Positions 17,020 to 25,228 of a stretch of DNA of 64,000 nucleotides are shown here, one piece after another. Source of the stretch: Actinomadura graeca. GTDB taxonomy: Bacteria > Actinomycetota > Actinomycetes > Streptosporangiales > Streptosporangiaceae. Where the stretch lies: positions 1,302,001-1,366,000 of the forward strand of contig NZ_CP059572.1 of assembly GCF_019175365.1 (NCBI RefSeq), read 5' to 3'. The translations under genes and the position numbers were made by a program. Under the pieces are notes generated by a model. That model did no database searches and was not told the origin of the DNA. It was given only the letters and a program-made list of their open reading frames with translations. The stretch's first letter is position 1. Every line of letters begins with the position of its first letter.

Positions 17020-17310
17020 TCAGGGCGTGCCGTGCGCGGCGAGGTAGTCGATGTAGAACGGGCGCAGGGCGTCGGCGAGCTCGCCCTCCCCCGCGTGCGT
17101 GAACTCCTCCAGCAGCGACAGCCCGTGCAGGAGGTCGAACTCCGCCCGGTCAACCTCGCCCGTGGCGGCCGCCGCGGCGGGGATGGCGCGCAGCAGGTCC
17201 CACAGGAAGCCGACGTCGCGCCGTTCCCTGGCGAGGCTCATCGCGCGGTCGTACAGCTCCTTGGACGGCAGGTCGTCCAGCTCCGTCCCGTCCTGTGTCC
17301 CATCGGCCAT
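17020..17310 (-). CDS. conserved small helical protein of unknown function
   Basis: A 96-residue acidic, all-helical protein with the pattern DLPSKELYDRAMSLARER RDVGFLWDLLRAIP and a C-terminal EGELADALRPFYIDYLAAH. I recall similar ~100-residue proteins being widespread in actinobacteria near cell-wall genes, without an assigned role. It lies 28 bp upstream in sequence of the LCP gene's end on the same strand, so it is downstream of LCP in transcription and could be co-transcribed. No membrane segment or metal motif is present. Confidence 0.65.
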   Translation of the reverse strand: MADGTQDGTELDDLPSKELYDRAMSLARERRDVGFLWDLLRAIPAAAAATGEVDRAEFDLLHGLSLLEEFTHAGEGELADALRPFYIDYLAAHGTP

Positions 17311-17338
17311 GGCCCGACTCTAGCCAACGGGACGGCCG

Positions 17339-18457
17339 TCACTTCGTGACGGCGCTGCCGGGGATGGCCTTGTCGGACTTCAGGGCGTCGAAGAGCGTGG
17401 CCGCCTTCGCCCTGTCCCAGGTGATGTAGGAGCCGACGCCGGCCGCGCTGCCGGTGCCGCCGATCGGGACGGTGGTCGTCACGCCGTTCCCGCCGCTGAC
17501 GCCCTTCATGGCCCACATCATCCGGACCAGGTCGTAGAGGTGGTCGTTGTCGTCGACCAGGAAGTTGCTGGTGGCGTTCATCGCGAGCGGGACGCCGCGG
17601 AACGGGTTGAGCAGCACGCCCGGGCTCGTCGACTTCTTCATCAGCGCCCCGAAGAACTGCCGCTGGTGCTCGACCCGCTCCAGGTCGGCGCGGGCGAACG
17701 CGCGGGTCCGCACGTAGCCGAGCGCCTGGCCGCCGTCCAGCGTCTGGCAGCCGGGGCTGAGCCTGAGCCCGGCCTTCGGGTCGTTGATCTTGTCCTTGAC
17801 GCAGATGTCCACGCCGCCGACCGCGTCCACGACACCGACGAAGCCGTTGAAGCCGATCTCGGCGTAGTGGTCGATGTGGATGCCGGTGCTCCGCTCGACC
17901 GTCTGGACGAGCAGCTTGGGACCGCCGAAGGCGAACGCGGCGTTCAGCTTGTTCGACCCGCGGCCCGGGATCGGGACGTAGGAGTCACGCGGGAGGCTGA
18001 TGAGCGAGCTGCCGCCCGAGCCGTAGTGCAGGAGCATCATCGAGTCGGTGCGGCGGCCGGACGCGAAGCCGGTGCGCAGCTTCCTCTGCTCGGCCTTGGA
18101 CAGGCCCTCGCGGCTGTCGGAGCCGACGATCAGCCAGTTGGTGCCGGGGGTGTCGGCGACGCGTCCCGCGTAGTCGACGAGGACGGACTCGCGCTTGAGC
18201 CGCGAGTCCAGGTAGAAGTACCCGCCGGCCACCACCAGCACCAGGACGGTGAAGAGGGTGCCGAGGACGTACGGCCAGCGCCGCCGGCGGCGGCGCCGGT
18301 CCTGCCAGATCCGGCCGCCGGCGAGCTGGTCGCCGGCGTACGGGTCGGCGTACGGGTCCCGCTCATGCGGGTGACCCGCGGGAACGGACTCGTGCCTGCT
18401 GCGCGCCACGCGCTCGCCCTCCTTGCGTGTCCAGCCTTCCGGCCAGCCGTCGCTCAT
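17339..18457 (-). CDS. LytR-CpsA-Psr (LCP) family cell-wall glycopolymer ligase
   Basis: A 372-residue membrane protein with a disordered charged cytosolic N-terminus (about 1-60), one membrane helix WPYVLGTLFTVLVLVVAGG (about 61-80) and an extracellular LCP domain (about 105-330). Conserved LCP features include VGSDSREG, GRRTDSMMLLHY, SLPRDSYVPIPG and LNAAFAFGG; these Asp and Arg residues bind the polyprenyl pyrophosphate. LCP proteins attach arabinogalactan, teichoic acid or other glycopolymers to peptidoglycan. ATG 18457 is taken because it opens the basic cytosolic region; the upstream frame is non-coding in character. Confidence 0.9.
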   Translation of the reverse strand: MSDGWPEGWTRKEGERVARSRHESVPAGHPHERDPYADPYAGDQLAGGRIWQDRRRRRRRWPYVLGTLFTVLVLVVAGGYFYLDSRLKRESVLVDYAGRVADTPGTNWLIVGSDSREGLSKAEQRKLRTGFASGRRTDSMMLLHYGSGGSSLISLPRDSYVPIPGRGSNKLNAAFAFGGPKLLVQTVERSTGIHIDHYAEIGFNGFVGVVDAVGGVDICVKDKINDPKAGLRLSPGCQTLDGGQALGYVRTRAFARADLERVEHQRQFFGALMKKSTSPGVLLNPFRGVPLAMNATSNFLVDDNDHLYDLVRMMWAMKGVSGGNGVTTTVPIGGTGSAAGVGSYITWDRAKAATLFDALKSDKAIPGSAVTK

Positions 18458-18600
18458 GTCGTAGACCCTAGACAACCGGGGGCGGTCGGCGCGTCCTTCC
18501 GGCGCATGATTGTCCACAGCTCCAAGTAGCCACGCTATGTGACATATAAGGCGGACAGCGTCCTCCTCCCGGAGCACACTGCCTTCGGCTGGTAGTACGT

Positions 18601-20706
18601 GTGAGCGAGGGGCGGCGGATGGGCGCGCGGCGAGAAAGACGCGGCGAGGGCGAGGGCGGACGTCGGGGTAGGAGAGGTCCGGGAAAGAGGAGGGACGGGC
18701 GGGGCTCGCGTTCCGCCGCCTCCGCCTTCCCCGAGCTGTCCGTCCATTCCTGGCACGCGCGGACCGGGGAGCTGGCCGAGACCGGGATGCGCACCATGGC
18801 CCGGCGGTTACCGTCGGTCATCGCCCAGGCGGCGGGGCTGGCCTGGCGGGCGAGCCGCGCCGACTCGATCGTGACCGTCTCCCTCAACCTGCTGGCCGGC
18901 GTCTTCACCGCGTTCGGGCTGCTGGCGACCACCGGCGTGCTCACGGCACTGTTCAGCGGCGGCCCCACGCCGGGACGGGTCCGCGACGCGCTGCCGTCGC
19001 TGGCGCTGGTCGCGGGGGCGGCGGCGCTGCGCGCCGGGTTCCAGGCGGGGGCGGGCTGGGCGCAGGCCCGGCTGGAGCCGCAGGTTGAGCGGCTGGTGGA
19101 GCTGCGGCTGTACGAGGCGACCACCGCGGCCCACCTGACCGCGCTCGATGACTCCGACTTCCTGGACGAGCTGAAGCGCGCGCGGAGCCGCGGCATGCTG
19201 GCGGCGCCGAGGGTCGTGCGGACCGCGGTGGACGTGCTCACCGGCGCCGTCGGGATGGCCGCGGCGGCGGGGACCCTCGGCGTCCTGCACCCGCTGCTGC
19301 TGCCGCTGCTCCTGCTGACGGCGCTGCCCGAGGGCTGGGCGTCGGTGCGCAGCGCCCGGATGGGCTACCTGACCGAGCTGGCGCTGGTCGAGGTCGTCCG
19401 CCGCAAGTGGATCCTCGCGGACCTGATGGTCGAGCGGCGGCACGCGGCGGAGATCCGCTCGTTCACGATGCGTCCCTTCCTGCTGGAGGAGTACGACCGG
19501 TTCGCCGCGTACCAGCGCGCCGTGGAGCTGGACCTGGCGCGCCGCCAGACCCTCGCCAAGGTCACCGGCGACATGCTGAAGGGCGTCGCGACCGCGGTCG
19601 TGTACGGCGCGCTGGGGCTCATGCTGTGGCAGGGCGCGGTGCCGCTGGCGGTGGCGGGCACCGCCGTGCTGGCGATCAGGACGGGCCAGACGTCGCTCGC
19701 CAACCTGGTGTTCGCGGTCAACCAGTGCTACGAGGAGGGCCTGTACTTCGGCGACTACCTGGCGTTCTGCGAGAACGCCGAGGCCAGGATCCCCCGTCGC
19801 TCCCTGTCTCACGGATCGGACGCGGACACGGACGTCGACGCGGACGTCGACACGGACGCGGACACGGACGACCACGGCCGTCTCCCTGACGACTTCGCCC
19901 GCATCCAGGTGAAGGACGTCACGTTCACCTACCCGGGCTCGGAGGCGCCGTCGCTGCGCGGTGTCTCGCTGGAACTGCGCAAGGGCGAGGTCATCGCACT
20001 GGTCGGTGAGAACGGCTCGGGCAAGACGACCCTCTCGCGCGTCATGGCCGGGCTGTACGACCCCGACGACGGGGAGGTCCTGTGGGACGGCGTCCCGCTG
20101 ACCGGGGTCGCCCCGCAGGAGGTGTGGCGGCACGTCGCCGTCATCGCGCAGGACTACACGCACTGGCCCATGACCGCGCGGCAGAACATCACCATGGGAC
20201 GGGCGGCCGCGGGCGACGGCGCCGGGCGCCCCGCCGCCACCGGCGCGGGCACCGGGGACGAGGACCCGGACGTCCTCGCCGCCGCACGCGCCTCGGGCGC
20301 CGACGAGGTGGTCGCCGGGCTCGCGCGCGGCTATGACACGCTGCTGGACCGGCGGTTCCAGGGCGGCGCCGAGCTGTCGGGCGGCCAGTGGCAGCGGCTG
20401 GCGATCGCCCGCGGCTTCTACCGGGACGCCCCTCTGCTGATCTGTGACGAGCCGACCGCCGCCCTGGACGCCCGCGCCGAGCATCTGCTGTTCGAGCGGA
20501 TCCGCACCCACGCCGACGGGCGGACGGTCCTGCTCATCACGCACCGGCTGGCGAGCGTCCGCCATGCCGACCGGATCCACGTCCTCAAGCACGGGCGGGT
20601 GATCGAGGAGGGCGACCACGGCGCCCTGATGGCGCGCGGCGGCCTCTACGCCGAGCTGTACTCCCTCCAGGCGTCGGCGTACAGCGCCGAACCACCGGCG
20701 CCCTAG
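18601..20706 (+). CDS. ABC transporter, fused permease and ATPase, candidate peptide exporter
   Basis: A half transporter of up to 701 residues: transmembrane domain about 80-360, then an ATPase (about 440-690) with Walker A GENGSGKTT, signature ELSGGQWQR, Walker B LLICDEPTAA and the ITHRLASV switch. A linker near 400-420 is an Asp/Thr/Ala/Val repeat. The first ~40 residues from GTG 18601 are Arg/Gly-rich and may not be translated; ATG 18619 or 18787 are alternatives. This ABC subfamily is common in actinobacterial RiPP clusters. The gene ends 209 bp before the precursor-like peptide on the same strand, so peptide or leader export is the likely job (inference). Confidence 0.82.
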   Translation: MSEGRRMGARRERRGEGEGGRRGRRGPGKRRDGRGSRSAASAFPELSVHSWHARTGELAETGMRTMARRLPSVIAQAAGLAWRASRADSIVTVSLNLLAGVFTAFGLLATTGVLTALFSGGPTPGRVRDALPSLALVAGAAALRAGFQAGAGWAQARLEPQVERLVELRLYEATTAAHLTALDDSDFLDELKRARSRGMLAAPRVVRTAVDVLTGAVGMAAAAGTLGVLHPLLLPLLLLTALPEGWASVRSARMGYLTELALVEVVRRKWILADLMVERRHAAEIRSFTMRPFLLEEYDRFAAYQRAVELDLARRQTLAKVTGDMLKGVATAVVYGALGLMLWQGAVPLAVAGTAVLAIRTGQTSLANLVFAVNQCYEEGLYFGDYLAFCENAEARIPRRSLSHGSDADTDVDADVDTDADTDDHGRLPDDFARIQVKDVTFTYPGSEAPSLRGVSLELRKGEVIALVGENGSGKTTLSRVMAGLYDPDDGEVLWDGVPLTGVAPQEVWRHVAVIAQDYTHWPMTARQNITMGRAAAGDGAGRPAATGAGTGDEDPDVLAAARASGADEVVAGLARGYDTLLDRRFQGGAELSGGQWQRLAIARGFYRDAPLLICDEPTAALDARAEHLLFERIRTHADGRTVLLITHRLASVRHADRIHVLKHGRVIEEGDHGALMARGGLYAELYSLQASAYSAEPPAP

Positions 20707-20775
20707 GGGCACCGGCCGCGCAGGCGCCAATCCGGGAATACCGTCCGCCAAAGCAATCGAACAAGCGTACAGTCA

Positions 20776-20801
20776 TTTGAGTCAAAGCTTGGTCAAGACC
20801 A
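20776..20801. promoter_or_regulatory. two inverted repeats in the AT-rich leader of the peptide gene
   Basis: TTTGA-G-TCAAA (20776-20786) and TGGTC-AA-GACCA (20790-20801) lie side by side, about 115-140 bp upstream of the precursor-like peptide. The stretch 20750-20900 is clearly richer in A and T than its surroundings. They probably hold the promoter and an operator of the RiPP genes. No clear -35/-10 pair could be fixed. Confidence 0.45.
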
Positions 20802-20914
20802 TTGCTAAACGGCTGGATGATAAGGACTATATCTACTGTTACCCATCCACAGAGATCGCCGGACAATGGATCAGCGGATTGTCGGGCGACGATCATCCTG
20901 AGAGGGGGAAACAG

Positions 20915-21049
20915 GTGAGCGCGGAACGCAAGTCCCTGCGCGATCTGGTCCGGGACGAACTTCGTGAAGCGAAGAAGGACGCCCCGGCGTTCGCGAACGT
21001 GACGATGGGCAGCGCGACCTACACGAAGATGCTCGGCAAGCGCTACTGA
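20915..21049 (+). CDS. RiPP precursor-like peptide, 44 residues
   Basis: GTG 20915 with AGAGGGGG seven bases upstream encodes a 44-residue peptide. Residues 1-24 are a charged helix, typical of a leader (ERKSLRDLVRDELREAKK). Residues 25-44, AFANVTMGSATYTKMLGKRY, are the likely core region: small, hydroxylated and aromatic residues, no cysteine. The next genes encode a PqqD-like leader-binding protein and a radical SAM enzyme, which is the defining context. An in-frame TTG at 20777 would give 90 residues, but has no ribosome-binding site. The bond made and the cleavage site are unknown. Confidence 0.72.
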   Translation: MSAERKSLRDLVRDELREAKKDAPAFANVTMGSATYTKMLGKRY

Positions 21050-21111
21050 GGCGCCAGGCCGCTGCGGGAGGCTCCCGCCCGCAGCGGCCACCCGACGGGA
21101 GGTTCCTCGCG

Positions 21112-21351
21112 ATGGCGCATTACACCATCCTGACGCCCTATCTCGACGAATGCGGCGCCATCTACATCCCGGGGGTCGGCGAGAATGGCTCGGCGATCCG
21201 GCTGAATGACCGCGCCGGCACCCTCTGGCGCGATATCGCCGCGAACGGGGCCTGCGATACCGATGCCCTGGAGGACGCGGATCGGGCCTTCATCGCCGTA
21301 TTGCTCTCCCGGCAGGTGATCGCCCTGAGTGGGGACGGGGACGAAGCCTGA
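21112..21351 (+). CDS. PqqD-like RiPP recognition element protein
   Basis: 79 residues with the winged-helix RRE fold pattern of PqqD: a beta hairpin start, SAIRLNDRAGTLWRDIAANG (the conserved LN..G..W...  element) and a helical end ADRAFIAVLLSRQVI. PqqD-type proteins bind the leader of a precursor peptide and deliver it to the modifying enzyme. GGGAGG precedes ATG 21112. The stop shares a base with the start of the radical SAM gene (TGATG), so the two proteins are made in fixed ratio. Confidence 0.82.
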   Translation: MAHYTILTPYLDECGAIYIPGVGENGSAIRLNDRAGTLWRDIAANGACDTDALEDADRAFIAVLLSRQVIALSGDGDEA

Positions 21352-23012
21352 TGCGGATCGCACTCCTGAATCCTTCGGTCGGCTTCTCGGATCGCCGCAA
21401 GTCCATTCCCATCGGCCTGGCCTATATCATGGCGTTCCTGGAGTCCGAGGGGCATCCGTCCACCGGCTTCGATTTCGGGGATTCGACGGCGGGCGCGGCG
21501 GAGCTGGTCGAGCGGTACCGGCTGTGGGACCACGACCTGCTCGGCATGTCGGTCTACAACGAGTCGTTCGGCGTCGCGGCCGACATGGCCCGGGAGATCA
21601 AGCGGCGCAATCCCTCGTGCTTCATCGTCATGGGCGGCCCGCAGGCCACCGCGACCCACCACGCGATCATCCGCGGTCACCCCGAGATCGACGGGGTCGT
21701 GCGCAAGGAGGGCGAGCACCCCACGCTGGAGCTGGTCCGGTGCCTCGCCGCCGGTGACGGGCTCGACGCCGTGCCCAACCTCACCTGGCGCGACGGTGCC
21801 GCCGTCCGGGTGAACCGCGAGACGCCCGCCCCCGACGACCTCGACGCGCTGCCGTTCCCCGCCGCGGAATTCGTCACGGACCGCGAGTACGGCAGGCTCC
21901 ACTTCTACGACGCGGTTCGCGACGAACTCCGCCCCGCCCTGACCATCAACACCTCCCGCAGCTGCCCGTACGACTGCAGTTTCTGCGGCGTCCTCACGAT
22001 AGGCCGGCGGTATCGTTCGCGCAGCCCGGAGAATGTCGTCCGCGAGCTGGAGTTCTTCCGGCAGCGGGACGGCATCGACTACCGCCACGTCTATTTCAGC
22101 GACGCCAACTTCTTCGTCCAGGCGCAGCGCGCATTGGCGATGGTCCGGGCCCTTCATGCGGCCGACGACCGCATCACGTTCAGTTTCGGCACCCGGGTGA
22201 ACCAGATCCTGAAGGCCCGCGACGTGATCGAGGAGATGCGGGATCTGGGACTGCGGTTCATCGAGGTCGGCGTGGAGAGCGCGTCCCCGGCCGTGCTGGA
22301 GCGCCTCGCCAAGGGAGTGGGCCCCGAGGTCAATGACGCGGCCGTGGGCTTTCTGACGCGCATCGGCGTGGAGATAGCCCTCGACTTCATCATGGTGGAC
22401 CCGGCGAGCACCGTCGAGGACCTTCAGATGAACATGGACTTCATCGAACGCCACTTCCTCGACCACTATCCGCACGAGCATTTCTACACCAGCCTCGCGC
22501 TGTACGAGGGCACGCCCATCCGGGAGTTCTACGAGGAGCGGCGGGGAAAGCCGTTCGTCAGCGGGACCCTGCCCGATACCGCGGAGCTGTTCGAGTACGC
22601 GGAACTGCGGACATGGTGGCGGCTCGTCCAGGACTTCAAAGAGCGCTATCAGGGGAGCATCGACAGGCTGCTCGCCAAGACGGAGACCCTGCTGAAGCAT
22701 CCGCGCGCCGTGGAATGCCTCACCGGGCGCACAGGCCCGTGGGAGGACCTGTGCGGCCTCCAGCTCGACAGCGTCACCTTGCGGCACGCACCGGTAATGG
22801 TCTTCCGGCGACTGGTGGAGCGGCTCGCCTCCGGCGCCAAGCCCGACACCCTGGAGGACGTCGGCCTGCGGGGCTTCGGACGCCGCGCGACGGACCTCGA
22901 CGACCTGATCGGCTCGGCCTCGGCGGCGCTCGGGCGCCTGGGCGACCGGCTGGGGCTGGCACCGGACGAGCTCGACCGCGCCCTGCGGATCTCCGGCGCC
23001 GCGTACCAGTGA
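21351..23012 (+). CDS. cobalamin-binding-domain radical SAM enzyme
   Basis: 553 residues: an N-terminal Rossmann B12-binding domain (about 1-150, with MRIALLNPSVGF, the LLGMSVYNES loop and IVMGGPQAT), then a radical SAM barrel (about 195-410) whose CxxxCxxC motif SCPYDCSFCG supplies Cys205, Cys209 and Cys212 for the 4Fe-4S cluster, then a C-terminal helical domain. The canonical DxHxxG cobalamin His is absent, as in many class B enzymes. Such enzymes methylate unactivated carbons or make ring or C-C bonds. Context points to the 44-residue peptide as substrate. The reaction is not predictable from sequence. Confidence 0.85.
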   Translation: MRIALLNPSVGFSDRRKSIPIGLAYIMAFLESEGHPSTGFDFGDSTAGAAELVERYRLWDHDLLGMSVYNESFGVAADMAREIKRRNPSCFIVMGGPQATATHHAIIRGHPEIDGVVRKEGEHPTLELVRCLAAGDGLDAVPNLTWRDGAAVRVNRETPAPDDLDALPFPAAEFVTDREYGRLHFYDAVRDELRPALTINTSRSCPYDCSFCGVLTIGRRYRSRSPENVVRELEFFRQRDGIDYRHVYFSDANFFVQAQRALAMVRALHAADDRITFSFGTRVNQILKARDVIEEMRDLGLRFIEVGVESASPAVLERLAKGVGPEVNDAAVGFLTRIGVEIALDFIMVDPASTVEDLQMNMDFIERHFLDHYPHEHFYTSLALYEGTPIREFYEERRGKPFVSGTLPDTAELFEYAELRTWWRLVQDFKERYQGSIDRLLAKTETLLKHPRAVECLTGRTGPWEDLCGLQLDSVTLRHAPVMVFRRLVERLASGAKPDTLEDVGLRGFGRRATDLDDLIGSASAALGRLGDRLGLAPDELDRALRISGAAYQ

Positions 23013-23015
23013 CCG

Positions 23016-23060
23016 CCCACCCGGTGCCGGTCCACCCGGCGTCAGTCCACCCGGTGACCG
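23016..23060. repeat. three 15-bp direct repeats after the radical SAM gene
   Basis: Imperfect copies of CCACCCGGTGNCNG with a 15-bp period start at 23016, 23031 and 23046. They lie just after the stop of the radical SAM gene. Confidence 0.7.
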
Positions 23061-23086
23061 GCCCCGGGCCGTCGGCCGGTCACCGG
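23051..23086 (+). terminator. 13-bp perfect hairpin between radical SAM and MFS genes
   Basis: CCGGTGACCGGCC, a ten-base loop, and its exact complement. It is placed 24 bp before the MFS start. It may terminate partially, so that the exporter and oxygenase are made at lower levels than the upstream genes. Confidence 0.6.
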
Positions 23087-23109
23087 CGGCCGGGCGATCG
23101 GGGACGCGC

Positions 23110-24342
23110 GTGAGGAGCGCCCGCCCCCGCAGGGACCTGGCGCTGGTCGCCACGGCCTGCGGCCTCTCCACGCTCGGCACCACCGCGGCGTTCCTCGCCA
23201 TGGTGCTGCACCTGCGGGAGGCGGGCGCCGGGTGGGTGACGGCGCTGCTGCTGGCGGAGCTGTCCCCGTTCATCCTGATGGGGCCGGTCGCGGGGACGGT
23301 CGTCGACCGCCTGGAGGCACGGGCGGTCCTGATCTGGGTGAGCGTCGGCCAGGCCGCGGTGAGCCTCCTGCTCAGTGTGGTGGACGGCCCGGCGGCGACC
23401 GTCGCGCTGGTCGCCCTCCTCGGCGCGCAGGCCGCGGTGGAGCGGCCCGCGGCGGCGGCCCTGGTCCCCCACATCACCGGCGAGGAGGACGCGACGCGCG
23501 GGTACGCGCGGCTGGGCACGGGGCGGGCGCTGGGCGCCATCATCGGCCCGGCCGCCGGCGGGTTCGCGAGCGTGGCCGGCGGCACCGGCACCGCCCTGCT
23601 CCTCAACGCGGCCAGCTTCCTCGTCCTGGCGCTCGCCATGACGAGCGTCGGCGCCCGCCGCCGTCCAGGCGCCCGCGACGGCCGGGGTGACGAGGGACAC
23701 GGCTCCGCCAAGGCCGGGTTCGCGCTGATCCTCTCCAGCCCCGTCCTGCGCGTCGCGATCCCCCTCACCGCCCTCGCCGCGGGCATCGCCCTGGCCGACA
23801 ACGTCGCCGCCCCCTACCGCTTCACCGACGACCTCGGGGCGGGGGCGGTCGGGTTCGGCGTCTATGAGGGCCTGTACTCGGTCTGCGAGCTGATCGGCAT
23901 CCAGGTGTTCGCCGCCGAGGCCGGCCGGCGGCACGAGGAGAGGCTGCTCGGGATCGGGAACCTCATGCTGGGACTCGGCGTCCTCGGCATCGGCCTGGCG
24001 GGGAACTACCCGCTGGCGCTGGCCGCCGCGGTCGTCGGCGGCATCGGCAACGGCATGAGCAACGCCGGGGAGGGCGCCGTCATCCGGCTGTGCACCCCCG
24101 AGGCCCTCCGCGGGCGGGCCTTCGCCGCGAGCGGGGCGCTCGTCCAGACCGCCTCCATCGGAGGGGCCGCCGCCGGGGCCCCCGCGGTCACCGCCCTCGG
24201 CCCCGCCGCCACGATGGTGATCTCGGGGGCCCTCGCGTCCGCCGTGGCGGCCGCCGGGGTCGCGGTGGCCGTCCGCCGCGCCGTGCGCCGCCACGAGCGT
24301 CCCGTCCTCGACGAAGCCCTGAAGGAATCCCGCCATGCGTGA
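23110..24342 (+). CDS. MFS transporter, candidate peptide or product exporter
   Basis: 410 residues with about ten to twelve membrane segments, arranged as two bundles separated by a charged loop near 175-200. The first loop GPVAGTVVDRLEARAVL matches the MFS motif A (GxxxDRxxRR-like). It resembles the MFS_3 efflux group often found in secondary-metabolite clusters. GTG 23110 follows GGGGA. The stop overlaps the ATG of the oxygenase gene by eight bases, so it belongs to the RiPP operon. It may export the mature product or confer self-protection (inference). Confidence 0.8.
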   Translation: MRSARPRRDLALVATACGLSTLGTTAAFLAMVLHLREAGAGWVTALLLAELSPFILMGPVAGTVVDRLEARAVLIWVSVGQAAVSLLLSVVDGPAATVALVALLGAQAAVERPAAAALVPHITGEEDATRGYARLGTGRALGAIIGPAAGGFASVAGGTGTALLLNAASFLVLALAMTSVGARRRPGARDGRGDEGHGSAKAGFALILSSPVLRVAIPLTALAAGIALADNVAAPYRFTDDLGAGAVGFGVYEGLYSVCELIGIQVFAAEAGRRHEERLLGIGNLMLGLGVLGIGLAGNYPLALAAAVVGGIGNGMSNAGEGAVIRLCTPEALRGRAFAASGALVQTASIGGAAAGAPAVTALGPAATMVISGALASAVAAAGVAVAVRRAVRRHERPVLDEALKESRHA

Positions 24343-25228
24343 CCTGCGCGCCACCCTGGAGCACGCCTCCGTGACCGCCCTCCTCGCCGCCACCGCGGCC
24401 GAACGCCCCGGGCGGCCCGTCGCCGCGCGCGTGGCCCTGTCGGAGACCCACGCGATCACCGCCGGGCGGGTGGACGCGTGGCTGGACCGGGGCCAGATCA
24501 CCAGCGCGTCGGTCTCCTTCTCCCGCGACAACGCGGCGGCCCCGCTGTCGCTGATCTCGTCCGACTTCGACGTCCAGGGACGGACGTGGCCGTTCCTGCT
24601 GTCGCCGGACAAGGTCCGGCGCCTCGTCGCCGGCGGATACACCATGGTCATCAGCGGCCCGGAACTCTGGGACGAGGCCCTGCGGAGGTCCGCGCTCGAC
24701 GCCGTCGAGGCGATGGCCGCCTCCCTCAACACGATGATCTTCCTGACGCCTCCCGGCACCACCGGGTTCCACCCGCACCGGGACCGGGACGACCACGTCG
24801 TGGTCGTCCAGACGGAGGGGTCCAAGCGGTGGCGGCTCTACGACGCCGCCCCCGCCGGGTGGGCCGAGGACGACGCCACCCGCCCCGACCCGGACGCGCT
24901 GTCGGCGGAGGTGACCCTCTCCGTCGGCGACACTCTCGTCATCCCGCGGGGCTGGGGGCACGCGGCGTCCGCGGGCCCCGCCGGGATGTCCGCCCACCTG
25001 TCGTTCGGCGTCAACCACGTCTCCCCGGCGCACCTGCTCCGGACCGCGGTCGTCGGTGCGCTGCGGCGCATGCGGGAGTCCGCCACGCTGGAGGAGACCG
25101 ACGCCGCGTACCGGGCGCTCCTCACCGAGTTCGCGGAGTGCGACGCCGGCGACCTCGTCCGCGAGTACGTCACCGCCCCGTACCGCACCGGCGGGCTGCG
25201 GCTGAGCCGCATCGGCCGTCAGATGTAG
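24335..25228 (+). CDS. JmjC/cupin_4-type Fe(II)/2-oxoglutarate oxygenase
   Basis: A 297-residue double-stranded beta-helix oxygenase. The iron site is complete: His148 and Asp150 in FHPHRDRDDH and distal His209 in IPRGWGHAA. The spacing HxDxxD...Q..G.K.W (to Trp166) is the signature of the ribosomal-oxygenase/JmjC group, whose members hydroxylate Arg, His or Asp side chains of proteins and peptides. ATG 24335 lies inside the MFS gene's end. As the last gene of the RiPP set, it may hydroxylate the core peptide. Its 3' end overlaps the convergent AAA+ gene by ten bases. Confidence 0.83.
   Translation: MRDLRATLEHASVTALLAATAAERPGRPVAARVALSETHAITAGRVDAWLDRGQITSASVSFSRDNAAAPLSLISSDFDVQGRTWPFLLSPDKVRRLVAGGYTMVISGPELWDEALRRSALDAVEAMAASLNTMIFLTPPGTTGFHPHRDRDDHVVVVQTEGSKRWRLYDAAPAGWAEDDATRPDPDALSAEVTLSVGDTLVIPRGWGHAASAGPAGMSAHLSFGVNHVSPAHLLRTAVVGALRRMRESATLEETDAAYRALLTEFAECDAGDLVREYVTAPYRTGGLRLSRIGRQM

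Noticed and set aside
20777..21049. A 90-residue version of the precursor peptide from TTG
   Set aside because: No ribosome-binding site at the TTG, which also lies inside an inverted repeat; GTG 20915 has a good site.
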